A DNA stretch of 64,000 nucleotides from Raineyella fluvialis (GTDB lineage Bacteria; Actinomycetota; Actinomycetes; Propionibacteriales; Propionibacteriaceae), in NCBI RefSeq assembly GCF_009646095.1, contig NZ_CP045725.1, positions 1,116,001-1,180,000 of the forward strand, in the 5' to 3' direction. Below the pieces are notes generated by a model, which searched no databases, was not told the origin of the DNA, and saw only the letters and a program-made list of their open reading frames with translations. Positions 21,919-30,589 of this stretch are shown piece by piece; the first letter of the stretch is position 1; the number at the start of each line of letters is the position of its first letter. The position numbers were made by a program, and so were the translations under genes.

Positions 21919-22590
21919 TCAGAGGGCTTCCGCCGGACCCTCGGGATCGACCTCCGCCGCCCGGCGCTCCGCGGCGTAGGCCTCGACGCGGCGTTCGAAG
22001 GTGCGCCCTATCAACCGGCCGACCACCAGGGACACGATCGCCGCGACCCCGAACAGCCCCCAACTGGCGTCCTTCACGTACCGCTCCGCGGCCATGCCGA
22101 GGAAGTGCACCAGGAGGGTGATGCCCCCCGCCCAGCAGGCGGCCCCGGACGCGTTCGCCATCAGGAACCTCGGGTAGGTCAGCTTGAGCGCCCCGGCCAG
22201 GGGGCCAGCGAACATCCGCAACAGCGCGATGAACCGGCCCAGGAAGACCGTCCCCACGCCGTAACGGGCGAAGAGGTGCTCGGCGTAGAGGATCCGGTCG
22301 GCAGAGACGTGACGCGGGAACCGTACGGCCAAGCGATCGAGCAGGGCAGGCCCGAAGTGGCGTCCGACCGAGTAACCGATCGAGTCGCCGATCACGGCGC
22401 CGGCGAAGGCGGCGAGCGCCACCCAGATCGGCGAGATGTGCAGCTCGCTGCGAGAACTCATCAACGACCCCGCGATGAGGGCCGTCTCGCCGGGCACCGG
22501 CACGCCGATGCTCTCGATCCCCACCAGCAGCCCGATCAGGGCGTAGACGGCCACCGGCGGGATGGAATGGAGGAACGTGATGAACGACAT
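21919..22590 (-). CDS. DedA-family membrane protein
   Basis: Inner-membrane DedA/VTT-domain protein, 223 residues, the class linked to undecaprenyl-phosphate and phospholipid flipping. Family motifs are GVPVPGETALIAGSL near residue 28, the GDSIGYSVGRHFG block near 70, and FLGRFIALLRMFAGPLAG near 118 (the F/Y-x-G-R-F/x-P region). It has a charged C-terminal tail. The ATG at 22590 is chosen from the family N-terminus; no clear ribosome site, and the frame stays open upstream to 22821. It is convergent with the DUF1345 gene. Confidence 0.87.
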   Translation of the reverse strand: MSFITFLHSIPPVAVYALIGLLVGIESIGVPVPGETALIAGSLMSSRSELHISPIWVALAAFAGAVIGDSIGYSVGRHFGPALLDRLAVRFPRHVSADRILYAEHLFARYGVGTVFLGRFIALLRMFAGPLAGALKLTYPRFLMANASGAACWAGGITLLVHFLGMAAERYVKDASWGLFGVAAIVSLVVGRLIGRTFERRVEAYAAERRAAEVDPEGPAEAL

Positions 22591-22924
22591 GGCATCCAAG
22601 AGGTCGGGAGGACCGGCGAACGGCACCACCGGTCGTACGTAGTCCTCCGACCATAGTCGGCTGCCGCTGAGAGTCCACGCAAGGCGCGATCGTCCGCCGC
22701 CGTTGTAGGCACACGCGGCAGTTGCAGTCACCCGCCGGGCGCCGACGCGCGGCAGGAGAATGGCACCTCGGCGCCTGAACGGAACCACGGCGGCCGTGCT
22801 CTCGGAGAAGACCGCGCACAATCATCGACCCCGAGGATGACCGCTCCCGGCAGGGCGTTCCGCAGGGAGCCCCAGCCCTGAGAGCGCGGCGGACACCGAT
22901 CTGGCCCCAGGACGGGAACAAACC
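22591..22924. other. Intergenic stretch between divergent DedA and DinB genes
   Basis: About 335 bases with no gene I can support. The minus-strand frame of the DedA gene stays open to 22821 but the extra residues look like random high-GC translation. I see no tRNA, strong hairpin or repeat; promoters for both flanking genes are expected here. Confidence 0.5.
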
Positions 22925-22930
22925 TACGAT
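22925..22930 (+). promoter_or_regulatory. -10 box of a leaderless start (DinB-like gene)
   Basis: TACGAT ends exactly 6 bases before the GTG at 22937, so transcription would begin at the start codon. Confidence 0.5.
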
Positions 22931-22936
22931 TGGGCC

Positions 22937-23482
22937 GTGGAAATCTCTCACCAGCCGGCACACAGCACACCGTCCCGCCCCGACACGACCGACTGGACGG
23001 TGCCGAGCGCCCAGGGATGCCCACAGTGCGGCTTCGTTCCCATCCGTCCGTTGAGCGGCGTCGCCCGTCGGCTGCGCGACTCGGTGGAGCGCTGGCAGGC
23101 GGTGCTGGAGCTGCCCGATGTCGCCGTCCGGCCCGAACCCGACGTCTGGTCGCGGCTGGAGTACTGCTGCCATGTGCTGGACATCAACCGGGTGTTCACC
23201 GTCCGGGTCGAGCGGATGCGGTCGGAGGACGTGCCGACCCTCGAGGGCTGGGACGGTGAGGTGGCCGCTGTCGAGGGCGACTACAACGCCCGGGATCCCC
23301 GGTCGGTCGCGTCCGACTACGAGACGGCCGCACACCGGGCCGCGGAGCTCTTCGCCTCACTCGAGGAGGACGCGTGGCACCGACAGGGCGTCCGCGAGGA
23401 CGGCAAGAGGTTCACCATCGCGACGCTGGCGGACTACTGGCTGCATGAGGTGCAGCACCACCTGGCCGACGCCGAACGCTGA
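22937..23482 (+). CDS. DinB/YfiT-like four-helix protein
   Basis: Protein of 181 residues with a DinB-type metal-binding helical bundle: LEYCCHVLDINRVFTVRVERM carries the first His, and WLHEVQHHLAD near the C-terminus the others. An N-terminal CPQCGF motif may add a small zinc site. Some relatives are thiol-dependent transferases or isomerases, but no reaction can be assigned here. The GTG at 22937 is chosen because a -10 box lies 6 bases upstream, which also implies a leaderless message. Transcribed alone. Confidence 0.8.
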   Translation: MEISHQPAHSTPSRPDTTDWTVPSAQGCPQCGFVPIRPLSGVARRLRDSVERWQAVLELPDVAVRPEPDVWSRLEYCCHVLDINRVFTVRVERMRSEDVPTLEGWDGEVAAVEGDYNARDPRSVASDYETAAHRAAELFASLEEDAWHRQGVREDGKRFTIATLADYWLHEVQHHLADAER

Positions 23483-23510
23483 TCGACCCGTACGGCGCTG
23501 ATCGACGCGC

Positions 23511-24836
23511 TCAGCCGGTCCCGGGCTCGGTGGCGCCGGCCGCGTACTCCGCCGAGAGCACCTGGTAGGACCGGGAGGCGAACGCCAGGCCGGTGACCAG
23601 CAGGCCGATGGACGACGCACCGATGAAGACCAGGGCGATGCCCCGGGCCTCGCCCGCACCGACCAACCATCCGAAGGCCCGCCGGCCTGGATCGGACGCC
23701 ATGTACGGGATCAGCCCGTACTGGGCGAGGGGACCGATGAGGAAGGCGGTCAGCGGCGCGGCCGCCGTTTCCACGGCCTGCGCGAAGCCGAAGACCCGGC
23801 CCTGCAGGCCGTACGGCACCACCCGTTGCAGCGTCGTCTGTTCGGCCGCCTCCACGACCGGGATGACGGCCATGTAGAGGAGCAGGCCCGCGGCGAGCAG
23901 CGCGACCGACTCGCGGAGGGTGAAGAGCAGGCCGATCAGCTGGATGACGACATCGCCGAACAGCAGCAGGCGCAGCGGCTTGCGGCCGAGGCCGACGGTG
24001 GCCACCACCGCCCCGCCGATGATGAACCCGAAGCTCACCACGCCCCAGAGCAGGCCCCACGCCTCGACCGACATCAACGTCAGACCGTACGGATCCAGCA
24101 GGGCCAGGAAGACGCCGCCGACGAGGTTGTTGAAGGTCGAGAAGATGATCAGGGCGAGCAGACCCGGGATGGCGACGACCGTGCGGGCCGCGGCGCCGAG
24201 GGCGACCGGCCGTGGCGCCGTCGCGGCGTGCTGGACCGCGGGCTCCGGGACGGCGATCGTCACCAGGTGTCCCAGCGAGAGCACCGAGAGCACCACCGCG
24301 ACCACGATCGTCCAGCCCATGCCGATGAGGCCCAACGCGAGGCCACTGAAGACGGAGGTGACGGCGAAGCTGAGCCCGTTGACGATGCCGACCCGACCGT
24401 TCGCCTTCGCCCGGCCCTCGACCGGCACGAGCAGCGTGACCGTCGTCGGCAGCGCGATCTCACGGGCGCTCTCGGCGATGCCCCCGAACAGCACGGCCGC
24501 CACGAAGATCCAGAACGGGACGGCACCGATGGTGAGCAGGCGGTCGTGCGGGAAGACGTGGTAGCAGACCAGAGCCGCGGCGAAGGACACCGCGGTCAGG
24601 ACCTGGCTGGCGACCATCACCGACTTTTTGCGGAGACGGTCGACCAGCATGCCGAAGGGCACCGCCACCACGGCGACGAGCAGCATGTACGCGCCACCCA
24701 TGATCGAGGTGGCGAGCACCGACCGGGTCTCCAGATAGACCCAGAAGGTGGCGGCGAACCACAGGAAGTTCGTGGTGAGGTTGGCGATGAAGGTGTTGAC
24801 CAGCAGCAGGGCGAAGGCCCGGCTCGGGGTGTGCAT
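23511..24836 (-). CDS. MFS transporter, probable drug exporter
   Basis: Major facilitator protein of 441 residues with about 12 hydrophobic segments. The loop between segments 2 and 3 (GMLVDRLRKKSVMV) is the MFS signature region. VSFGFIIGG and the QTTLQRVVPYGLQGRVFGF stretch are typical of the macrolide/enterobactin-exporter-like branch. Substrate unknown; efflux is the usual role of this branch. GGAG precedes the ATG by 8 bases. An AKR gene lies 62 bases upstream, separated by a strong hairpin. Confidence 0.87.
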   Translation of the reverse strand: MHTPSRAFALLLVNTFIANLTTNFLWFAATFWVYLETRSVLATSIMGGAYMLLVAVVAVPFGMLVDRLRKKSVMVASQVLTAVSFAAALVCYHVFPHDRLLTIGAVPFWIFVAAVLFGGIAESAREIALPTTVTLLVPVEGRAKANGRVGIVNGLSFAVTSVFSGLALGLIGMGWTIVVAVVLSVLSLGHLVTIAVPEPAVQHAATAPRPVALGAAARTVVAIPGLLALIIFSTFNNLVGGVFLALLDPYGLTLMSVEAWGLLWGVVSFGFIIGGAVVATVGLGRKPLRLLLFGDVVIQLIGLLFTLRESVALLAAGLLLYMAVIPVVEAAEQTTLQRVVPYGLQGRVFGFAQAVETAAAPLTAFLIGPLAQYGLIPYMASDPGRRAFGWLVGAGEARGIALVFIGASSIGLLVTGLAFASRSYQVLSAEYAAGATEPGTG

Positions 24837-24845
24837 GGTTCGGCT

Positions 24846-24880
24846 CCGTACGGTGGGCCCGGAGGCCTCCCATCGTACGG
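24846..24880 (-). terminator. Hairpin between the aldo/keto reductase and MFS genes
   Basis: CCGTACGGTGGG (24846-24857) and CCCATCGTACGG (24869-24880) form a 12-bp stem with one G-T pair and an 11-base loop. It lies 18 bases beyond the reductase stop and just before the MFS start, so it could terminate the former or attenuate the latter. Confidence 0.6.
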
Positions 24881-24898
24881 GCGGTCGTCCGCGGACGG

Positions 24899-25840
24899 TC
24901 AGGCGAAGGGGGCGGAGGCCTTGTCGAGCGCGGCGACCTGCTCCTGGGTGAGGGTGAGGGCGGCCGCAGCCACCAGGTCGGGGAGCTGCTGGGTCGTCCG
25001 GGCCGAGGCGATCGGCGCCGTGACCCCCTTGGCGAGCAGCCAGGCCAGAGCGACGGTGGCCGGTGCCACGCCGTGCTCCTCGGCGACGGCGACGAGGGCA
25101 TCCACGACGCCCAGGCCGTCGGCGTTCAGGTGTCCCTCGGCCCGCCGTCCGCGGACCGACCGCTGGAGGTCCTCCGGGGTGCGGTACTTGCCGGAGAGGA
25201 AGCCGGAGGCCAACGCGTAGTACGGGAACACGGCCAGGCCCGCGGAGGCGGCGATCGGCGCGTAGCCGGTCTCGTAGCGATGGCGGGCGACGAGGTTGTA
25301 CTCCGGCTGGAGGGCGACAGGGGCGGTGAGCCCCTCGGCCGCGGCCGCGTCAAGCCAGGCGCGCATCCGCTCAGGGGTGATGTTGGACATCCCGATCGCC
25401 CGGATCCGGCCGTCCCGGACCAGCGCGTCGAACGTGGCCGCGATCTCCTCGATCGGCCGCTCGGTGTCGTCGTAGTGGGCGTAGTAGAGGTCGATCCGGT
25501 CGGTCCGCAGCCGGCGCAGCGAGTCGTCGACAGCCGCTCGTACGTTGTCGGGGGCCAGTCCCTTGCGGCCCTGGAGGGCACCGACCTTGGTGGCGATGAC
25601 CAGGTCGTCGCGGTTACCGCGGGCGGCCATCCAGTCGCCGATGATCTCCTCGGACTCGCCGCCCCGGTTGCCCGGGACCCAGGCGGAGTAGGAGTCGGCG
25701 GTGTCGATGAAGTTGCCGCCGGCGGTCACGAAGGCATCGAGGACGGCCTCGGATCCCACCCGGTCGGAGGTCCAGCCGAACGTGTTGCCGCCGAGATTGA
25801 GCGGGAAGATCTCGGTCTCGAGCGTCGGGATGCTTGCCAT
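24899..25840 (-). CDS. Aldo/keto reductase
   Basis: NADPH-dependent TIM-barrel oxidoreductase, 313 residues. It contains the cofactor/active-site block GGNFIDTADSYSAW with catalytic Asp and Tyr, the catalytic Lys in VIATKVGAL, and the His position in DLYYAHYDD. IGMSNITPERM and the C-terminal PIASARTTQQL (phosphate-binding strand) are standard for the AKR family nearest to the potassium-channel-beta-like and YghZ-like branches. Start at 25840 has GAGG close upstream. Physiological substrate unknown. Confidence 0.93.
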   Translation of the reverse strand: MASIPTLETEIFPLNLGGNTFGWTSDRVGSEAVLDAFVTAGGNFIDTADSYSAWVPGNRGGESEEIIGDWMAARGNRDDLVIATKVGALQGRKGLAPDNVRAAVDDSLRRLRTDRIDLYYAHYDDTERPIEEIAATFDALVRDGRIRAIGMSNITPERMRAWLDAAAAEGLTAPVALQPEYNLVARHRYETGYAPIAASAGLAVFPYYALASGFLSGKYRTPEDLQRSVRGRRAEGHLNADGLGVVDALVAVAEEHGVAPATVALAWLLAKGVTAPIASARTTQQLPDLVAAAALTLTQEQVAALDKASAPFA

Positions 25841-25963
25841 GTCCTCACCTTGCCACACCTGCTTCAGGATTCAAGCACGTACGACACGTCGCCGCCGTAC
25901 GGCACCGGAAGGCGCGACAGAGCTGGTGCGGGACGGCACACTGGAGACACGAGGAGGGGCAGC

Positions 25964-26593
25964 ATGATCGAGTTCACCTGGACGGACACGGTGGCCGAGG
26001 CCCACCTGTGGGCCCGGGAGCTCCGGCCGTTCGCCGAGATCGCCACGACCATGGGCGAGCTCGCCGCGCGCCGGTCGACCCTCCATCCGCGGCCGCTGCC
26101 AGCAGGCGTTTTTCCCAGTGGGACCACCGACCTCGATCTGCTCGACCAACTCCTGGTGGCGCGCCGCCCCGAGACGCTGGTCGCCGACGTGACGCTGGAA
26201 CCGGCCAGGGAGATCGAGGCGCGGTGCGCCCGACTGGTCTTCGACGATCCCGGCCGGGTTGCGGAATGGGACCGGGACCAGCCCATCGTGGCGCTCGCCG
26301 CTCCGATCATCCGCGACGATGAGGTGCTCGAGACCGTCGTATTCAATGCCGACTGCCTCGACATCCAGCAGCACGAGTGGGACGAGTTGCGCGAGGGCTG
26401 GCTCCCTCGCCTGGCGGACAGCGGCTGGCAGCCGTGCAGCACGGCCTTCCTCACCGCCGCGATGACGGGATTCCTCGACGTGTACCAGCGCCAGTCGGCA
26501 CCGCGGATGCACGATCTGGTCCTGGTGGAGCCCCTGTGCCCGCACCCCGTGGTCCGGGCGGCGTTGGACTCGCTGCGTCCCGTACGCCAGTGA
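25964..26593 (+). CDS. Protein of unknown function
   Basis: A 209-residue soluble protein with a good ribosome site (GAGGAGGGG, 4 bases before the ATG) and clear high-GC codon use. I do not recognise a family. It is acidic, with several Trp residues (ELREGWLPRLADSGWQP) and no signal peptide or membrane segment. A middle segment (QPIVALAAPIIRDDEVLETVVFN) looks like alternating beta strands. It is divergent from the aldo/keto reductase with 123 bases between starts. No functional context. Confidence 0.7.
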   Translation: MIEFTWTDTVAEAHLWARELRPFAEIATTMGELAARRSTLHPRPLPAGVFPSGTTDLDLLDQLLVARRPETLVADVTLEPAREIEARCARLVFDDPGRVAEWDRDQPIVALAAPIIRDDEVLETVVFNADCLDIQQHEWDELREGWLPRLADSGWQPCSTAFLTAAMTGFLDVYQRQSAPRMHDLVLVEPLCPHPVVRAALDSLRPVRQ

Positions 26594-26646
26594 CGGCGAC
26601 CCCGGCGGCAGGGCAGTAGGGCGAGGCGGTCGCGCGGGGGCGGTGG

Positions 26647-26715
26647 TAGCATCACCGCATGCTGTCCTGAGGATCGTGCCGGTCCCACGTCCGAGGCGTC
26701 TGCCCGGTGGGAACC
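26647..26715 (+). promoter_or_regulatory. Promoter, three-codon leader ORF and hairpin ahead of the ABC-F gene
   Basis: TAGCAT (26647-26652) lies 6 bases before ATGCTGTCCTGA (26659-26670), a leader ORF reading Met-Leu-Ser-stop. GGTCCCAC (26681-26688) can pair with GTGGGAACC (26707-26715) with one bulge. The ABC-F start follows at 26738 with no obvious ribosome site. The layout suits ribosome-stalling attenuation as known for antibiotic-induced ABC-F genes, but this is inference. Confidence 0.45.
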
Positions 26716-26737
26716 CTTCACCACTCCTGGATCCCTC

Positions 26738-28473
26738 ATGTCCTCAGCACTCACCCCTTTCTCGCCCTCCACCGCCTCGGGCGCCGACCACCTGCGCGTC
26801 GAGGGGGTCTCCCGCTCGTTCCCTGACCGCCGGGTGCTCACCGATGTGTCGTTCGTCGTCCCGGCCGGGAGCCGTGCCTGCCTGATCGGCGAGAACGGGT
26901 CGGGCAAGTCCACCCTGCTGCGGATCGTGGCCGGTCTCGACCAGCCCGACGCGGGCACGGTGAGCGCCCCCGGCACCGTGGCGCTGTACCACCAGCAGCC
27001 GCCCTTCCCGCTCACGCTCACTGTCGGGGAGGCGCTGCGGGATGCGACGGCGCCCCTGCGCGAGGTGGTCCGCCGGGTCGAGGCGGAGGGGGAGGCGATG
27101 GCCCACCCGGAGGTGATGGCCCACCCGGAGGTGGTGGCGGGCGCGGGGGCGGCCAGTGGGGCCGCCGACCGCTTCGAGGCAGCCCTCCGGGAAGCCGAGG
27201 CGCGCCAGGCATGGACGGTCGATCATCTGGTCGACCGGCTCGTCCACGGTCTGGGGCTCGGCGGCATCGCGCCCGACCGGCGCGCCGACAGCCTGTCCGG
27301 AGGCCAGGTGAGCCGACTGTCACTGGCCTGGCTGCTCATCCGCCGGCCGGACACCCTCCTGCTCGACGAACCCACCAACCACCTCGACGACGCGGCCGTC
27401 GCGCTCCTCACCGAGTTGCTCGCCGGCTGGTCCGGGCCGGTGCTCATGGCGAGCCACGACCGGGCCTTCCTGGACGAGGTGGCAACCCTGCTGCTCGACC
27501 TGGATCCCGCACCGCTGGCCCACGCCGCCGTACGCCACGACCGGGACTCCCCCGGCTCGGGGTTCGGCGTGACCAGGTTCTCCGGGACGTTCACCGCCTA
27601 CCGGCAGCACCGCGAGGCCGCCCGCGACCGCTGGGAGCGGCAGTACCGCGAGGAGCAGGACGAACTCGACCGGCTGCGGCGCCGAGCCCGCGACGACCAT
27701 GCGGTCGGGCATCCGGGCCGTGGGCCGCGCACGGAGGCGCGGGCGTCGAAGAAGTTCTACGCCGATCGCAACGCCACCGTCGTGTCCCGCCGGGTCAACG
27801 ACGCCTCCGCCGCGCTGGCCGCGCTGGAGGCGGCCCAGGTCCGCAAGCCGCCGGCCGATCTGCGGTTCCGCGGCCTGACGGGCACGCCCTCGGCACGGAT
27901 GCGTACGCCCGGGCCGCTGCTCGTCGCGACCGAGGTGGCGATCCCGGGCCGCCTGGCGCCGACTTCCGTCGCGCTCGGCGCTGACACCCGACTACTGGTC
28001 ACCGGCCCGAACGGCTGCGGCAAGTCGACACTGCTCTCGCTCCTCGCTGGTCGGCTCGAGGCGGCCACTGGGACACTCACCCGTCTCGGCCGGCTGTCGG
28101 TCGGGATGCTCGGACAGGACGTCGCGGCCCGCGAGCCGTCCCGTACGGTCGCCGACACCTATCGGGACGCCGTCGGGGTCGAGCGCGCGGAGCGTACGCC
28201 ACTGAGCCGTTTCGGCCTGGTGGCGGGCCGGGACGAGGAGCGGCCGGTGGGCAGCCTCAGCGTGGGCCAGCGACGGCGGCTGGACCTCGCAATCCTGCTC
28301 GCCCAGCCCCCGACGTGCTCCTGCTCGACGAACCGACGAACCACTTCTCGCTGCTGCTGGCAACGCAACTGGAGGCGGCGATCCCGGACTACCCGGGGGC
28401 GGTGGTGGTGGCGAGCCACGACCGCAGGCTACGGGCGACGTGGACGGGAGAGGAGCTGGCACTCAGTGCCTAG
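26738..28473 (+). CDS. ABC-F family ATPase, ribosome-associated (frameshifted as read)
   Basis: Soluble protein with two ATP-binding cassettes and no membrane domain, 578 residues after repair. Cassette 1 has Walker A GENGSGKST, signature LSGGQ and Walker B LLLDEPTNHLD. A long charged linker (ARDRWERQYREEQDELDRL) follows, then cassette 2 with GPNGCGKST, LSVGQ and VLLLDEPTNHFS. The linker reaches toward the peptidyl-transferase centre in antibiotic-protection members. One base is missing in the C5 run 28307-28311, which otherwise destroys the second Walker B. A perfect 18-bp tandem duplication encodes MAHPEV twice near residue 125. The leader region suggests drug-responsive control. Confidence 0.9.
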
Positions 28474-28508
28474 ACGGTCCGGGAGGTGCCCCCACTGTCC
28501 CCGGAACA

Positions 28509-28528
28509 CCGACCCCACCCCGGGTCGG
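28509..28528 (+). terminator. Possible terminator after the ABC-F gene
   Basis: CCGACCC (28509-28515) pairs with GGGTCGG (28522-28528) around a 6-base loop, 36 bases after the stop. Short stem, no T-tract. Confidence 0.4.
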
Positions 28529-28614
28529 AGGCCGCCTCGGCCGTAGGTTGGTGGAAACATGGCTGTCGCACCACGGCAGTGACCCTGCCACCCCTCGACC
28601 GAAGGACCAGCACT

Positions 28615-29511
28615 GTGGGCCAGAACACCACCCTCGCGATCACGCTGGTCGTCTTCGGTTCGTTCTGCTACGCCCTGTCGGCCTCGTTCCAGCACCGGGC
28701 GATCAAGCGTAAGGTCCGGCGCAACGAGGAGAAGGCGCCCCTCGGCTTCCGAGCCTTCCTCAGCACGATCCGCTCGCGGCGCTGGCTCGCGGGGGCAGGC
28801 CTCCTCGGGGTCTCCGCCCTCCTGCAGGTGATCGCCCTCTCGATGGCTCCGGTGAGCGTCGTCCAGCCCGTCGGGCTGCTCGCGTTCCCGTGGTCGATCC
28901 TCATCCAGGCGCGGCTGCACCGGCAACGGATCCGTCGCCGGGTCGGGCTGGCGGTGCTCCTCACCGTGGGCGCCACGGCCGCGTTCACGGTGCTCAGCGC
29001 CCTGCACGCCGTCCCCCAGTCGGACCTCAACGGGGTGCGGGTGGCGGTCGGTGCGGCGGTGGTCTACCTGCTCACGCTGGCCTTCGGCCTGCTCGGCGCC
29101 CGAGGTCCGAAGCACTGGCGGTGTCTGCTCTGGTCCTCCGGCGGCGCAATGCTGTACGGGCTCGAGGCGGCCCTGGTGAAGTCGCTGATCGACTTCATCC
29201 GCCACACGCAGTGGTGGCACTCACCCCTGCTGATCGGGATCCTGGCGGCGCTGGTGATCGGCAGTTCGACGGCGGGCTGGATGATCCAGCAGGGCTTCGC
29301 CACCGGACCGAGCGAGATCGTGGTCGGGTCGACGACCATCACCAGCCCGGTGATCGCCGTGACGTACGGCATCGCCGTCCTCGGTGAGGGCCGGCTGCTG
29401 GACAACCTCACCGGTGGCCTGATGGCGCTCTTCGCGGCCCTGGCGGTCGCCGGCGTGGTGGTGCTGACCCGGCTCGACAAGTCCTGGGACGAACGCCCCC
29501 TGCTGCACTGA
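28615..29511 (+). CDS. DMT-superfamily (EamA-like) permease
   Basis: Membrane protein of 298 residues with nine to ten hydrophobic segments. The repeated half-structure, SMAPVSVVQPVGLLAFPW in the first half and STTITSPVIAVTYG in the second, is typical of the drug/metabolite transporter superfamily, near the DMT/NIPA-like branch found in actinobacteria. The GTG at 28615 with GAAGGA upstream is chosen over longer starts whose N-termini overlap the promoter region. Substrate unknown. It converges on the glycosyltransferase gene. Confidence 0.85.
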   Translation: MGQNTTLAITLVVFGSFCYALSASFQHRAIKRKVRRNEEKAPLGFRAFLSTIRSRRWLAGAGLLGVSALLQVIALSMAPVSVVQPVGLLAFPWSILIQARLHRQRIRRRVGLAVLLTVGATAAFTVLSALHAVPQSDLNGVRVAVGAAVVYLLTLAFGLLGARGPKHWRCLLWSSGGAMLYGLEAALVKSLIDFIRHTQWWHSPLLIGILAALVIGSSTAGWMIQQGFATGPSEIVVGSTTITSPVIAVTYGIAVLGEGRLLDNLTGGLMALFAALAVAGVVVLTRLDKSWDERPLLH

Positions 29512-29554
29512 GGGCTCGTCCCTTGCGGACCTGCCGAACCGGGTCCCGCGACGA

Positions 29555-30589
29555 TCAGTTGAAGTGGTACAGCCGCTGCGCCAGGCGATAGCCGAAGAGC
29601 GACAGCCGTCGCCCAAAGGGTCCCGCGAGGTTGGTGCCGAGGACCACGGAGTGCCGCCCGAGACGGGCGCGGAGGTTCGGGTCGACGGAGTCGATGTGCT
29701 CCCACATCGCCCGGCGCATGACCAGCCCGTCGCCCCCCTTGATCACCGAGAAGATCGACGACGCCGCCACGATCAGGGCCAGGTAGTTCTCCATGTACCG
29801 GGCCAGCTTCGGGTTCGGGATGTCGTCGGGAAGCTTGTGCGCCTCCACCATCACCGCGGTGATCCGCATCTGCTGGTCGAGCCGGCCGACCATGATCGGC
29901 TCGTTGACCGACTGGTCGTCGCGGCCGATGAAGTAGTGGTAGAGATCGACCGGAAGGTAGTACAGCGTCTTCACCAGCGGCAGCGGCACGTAGACGAAGA
30001 TGTTGTCGACGTAGAAGGTGTGCTCGGGAAGCTTCAGCCCGCTGTCACGCAGGACCTGCGTACGGTACGTCGCGGCGTGCATGAGGATGTTCTGCCCGCG
30101 CCCGAAGAGGCGGGTGCGGTCCCAGGTGATCTGCTTGTTCGTCGGCAACGGCCCGCGGTAGCGGATCACCCGGCGGTTACCGGTGGCGACGTGCTCGTAG
30201 ACGTAGTTGGTGACGATGAGGTCCGCCGGGTTGTCCGAGGCGATGAAGCCGCGGAGCTTGGTGAGCAGCAGCCCCAGCGCGTCCTTGTCGAGCCAGTCGT
30301 CGGAGTCGACGACCCGGAAGTAGTGCCCGGTGGCCGCCGCGAGGCCGGCGTTGACCGCACCGCCATGGCCCTTGTTGGGCTGGTGGACGACCTTGATGGT
30401 GTCGGGGTGGCGCCGGGCCCACTCGTCGGCCTTGGCCGCGGTGTCGTCCTTCGTCGACCCGTCGTCGACGATGATGATCTCCAGGTCCTTCGCACCGACC
30501 AGCATGGACTCGACGCAGTGGTCCATGTAGTCGGCGGAGTTGTAGCAGGGGATCGCGATGGTGAGCGTCGGACGATGCTCGGCGGTCAT
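29555..30589 (-). CDS. Family 2 glycosyltransferase
   Basis: GT-A fold glycosyltransferase of 344 residues. LTIAIPCYNSADYM starts the nucleotide-binding domain; IIIVDDGSTKDDT and FRVVDSDDWL carry the two metal- and sugar-nucleotide-binding Asp motifs. The C-terminal half (YHYFIGRDDQSVN) resembles capsule or exopolysaccharide transferases. Its start directly abuts the stop of the UDP-galactopyranose mutase gene (TGA then ATG), so co-translation is expected. Use of UDP-galactofuranose is a reasonable inference from that pairing, not shown by motifs. Confidence 0.9.
   Translation of the reverse strand: MTAEHRPTLTIAIPCYNSADYMDHCVESMLVGAKDLEIIIVDDGSTKDDTAAKADEWARRHPDTIKVVHQPNKGHGGAVNAGLAAATGHYFRVVDSDDWLDKDALGLLLTKLRGFIASDNPADLIVTNYVYEHVATGNRRVIRYRGPLPTNKQITWDRTRLFGRGQNILMHAATYRTQVLRDSGLKLPEHTFYVDNIFVYVPLPLVKTLYYLPVDLYHYFIGRDDQSVNEPIMVGRLDQQMRITAVMVEAHKLPDDIPNPKLARYMENYLALIVAASSIFSVIKGGDGLVMRRAMWEHIDSVDPNLRARLGRHSVVLGTNLAGPFGRRLSLFGYRLAQRLYHFN

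Noticed and set aside
22591-22936. tRNA or small RNA in the DedA-DinB gap
   Set aside because: No cloverleaf or strong hairpin could be drawn.
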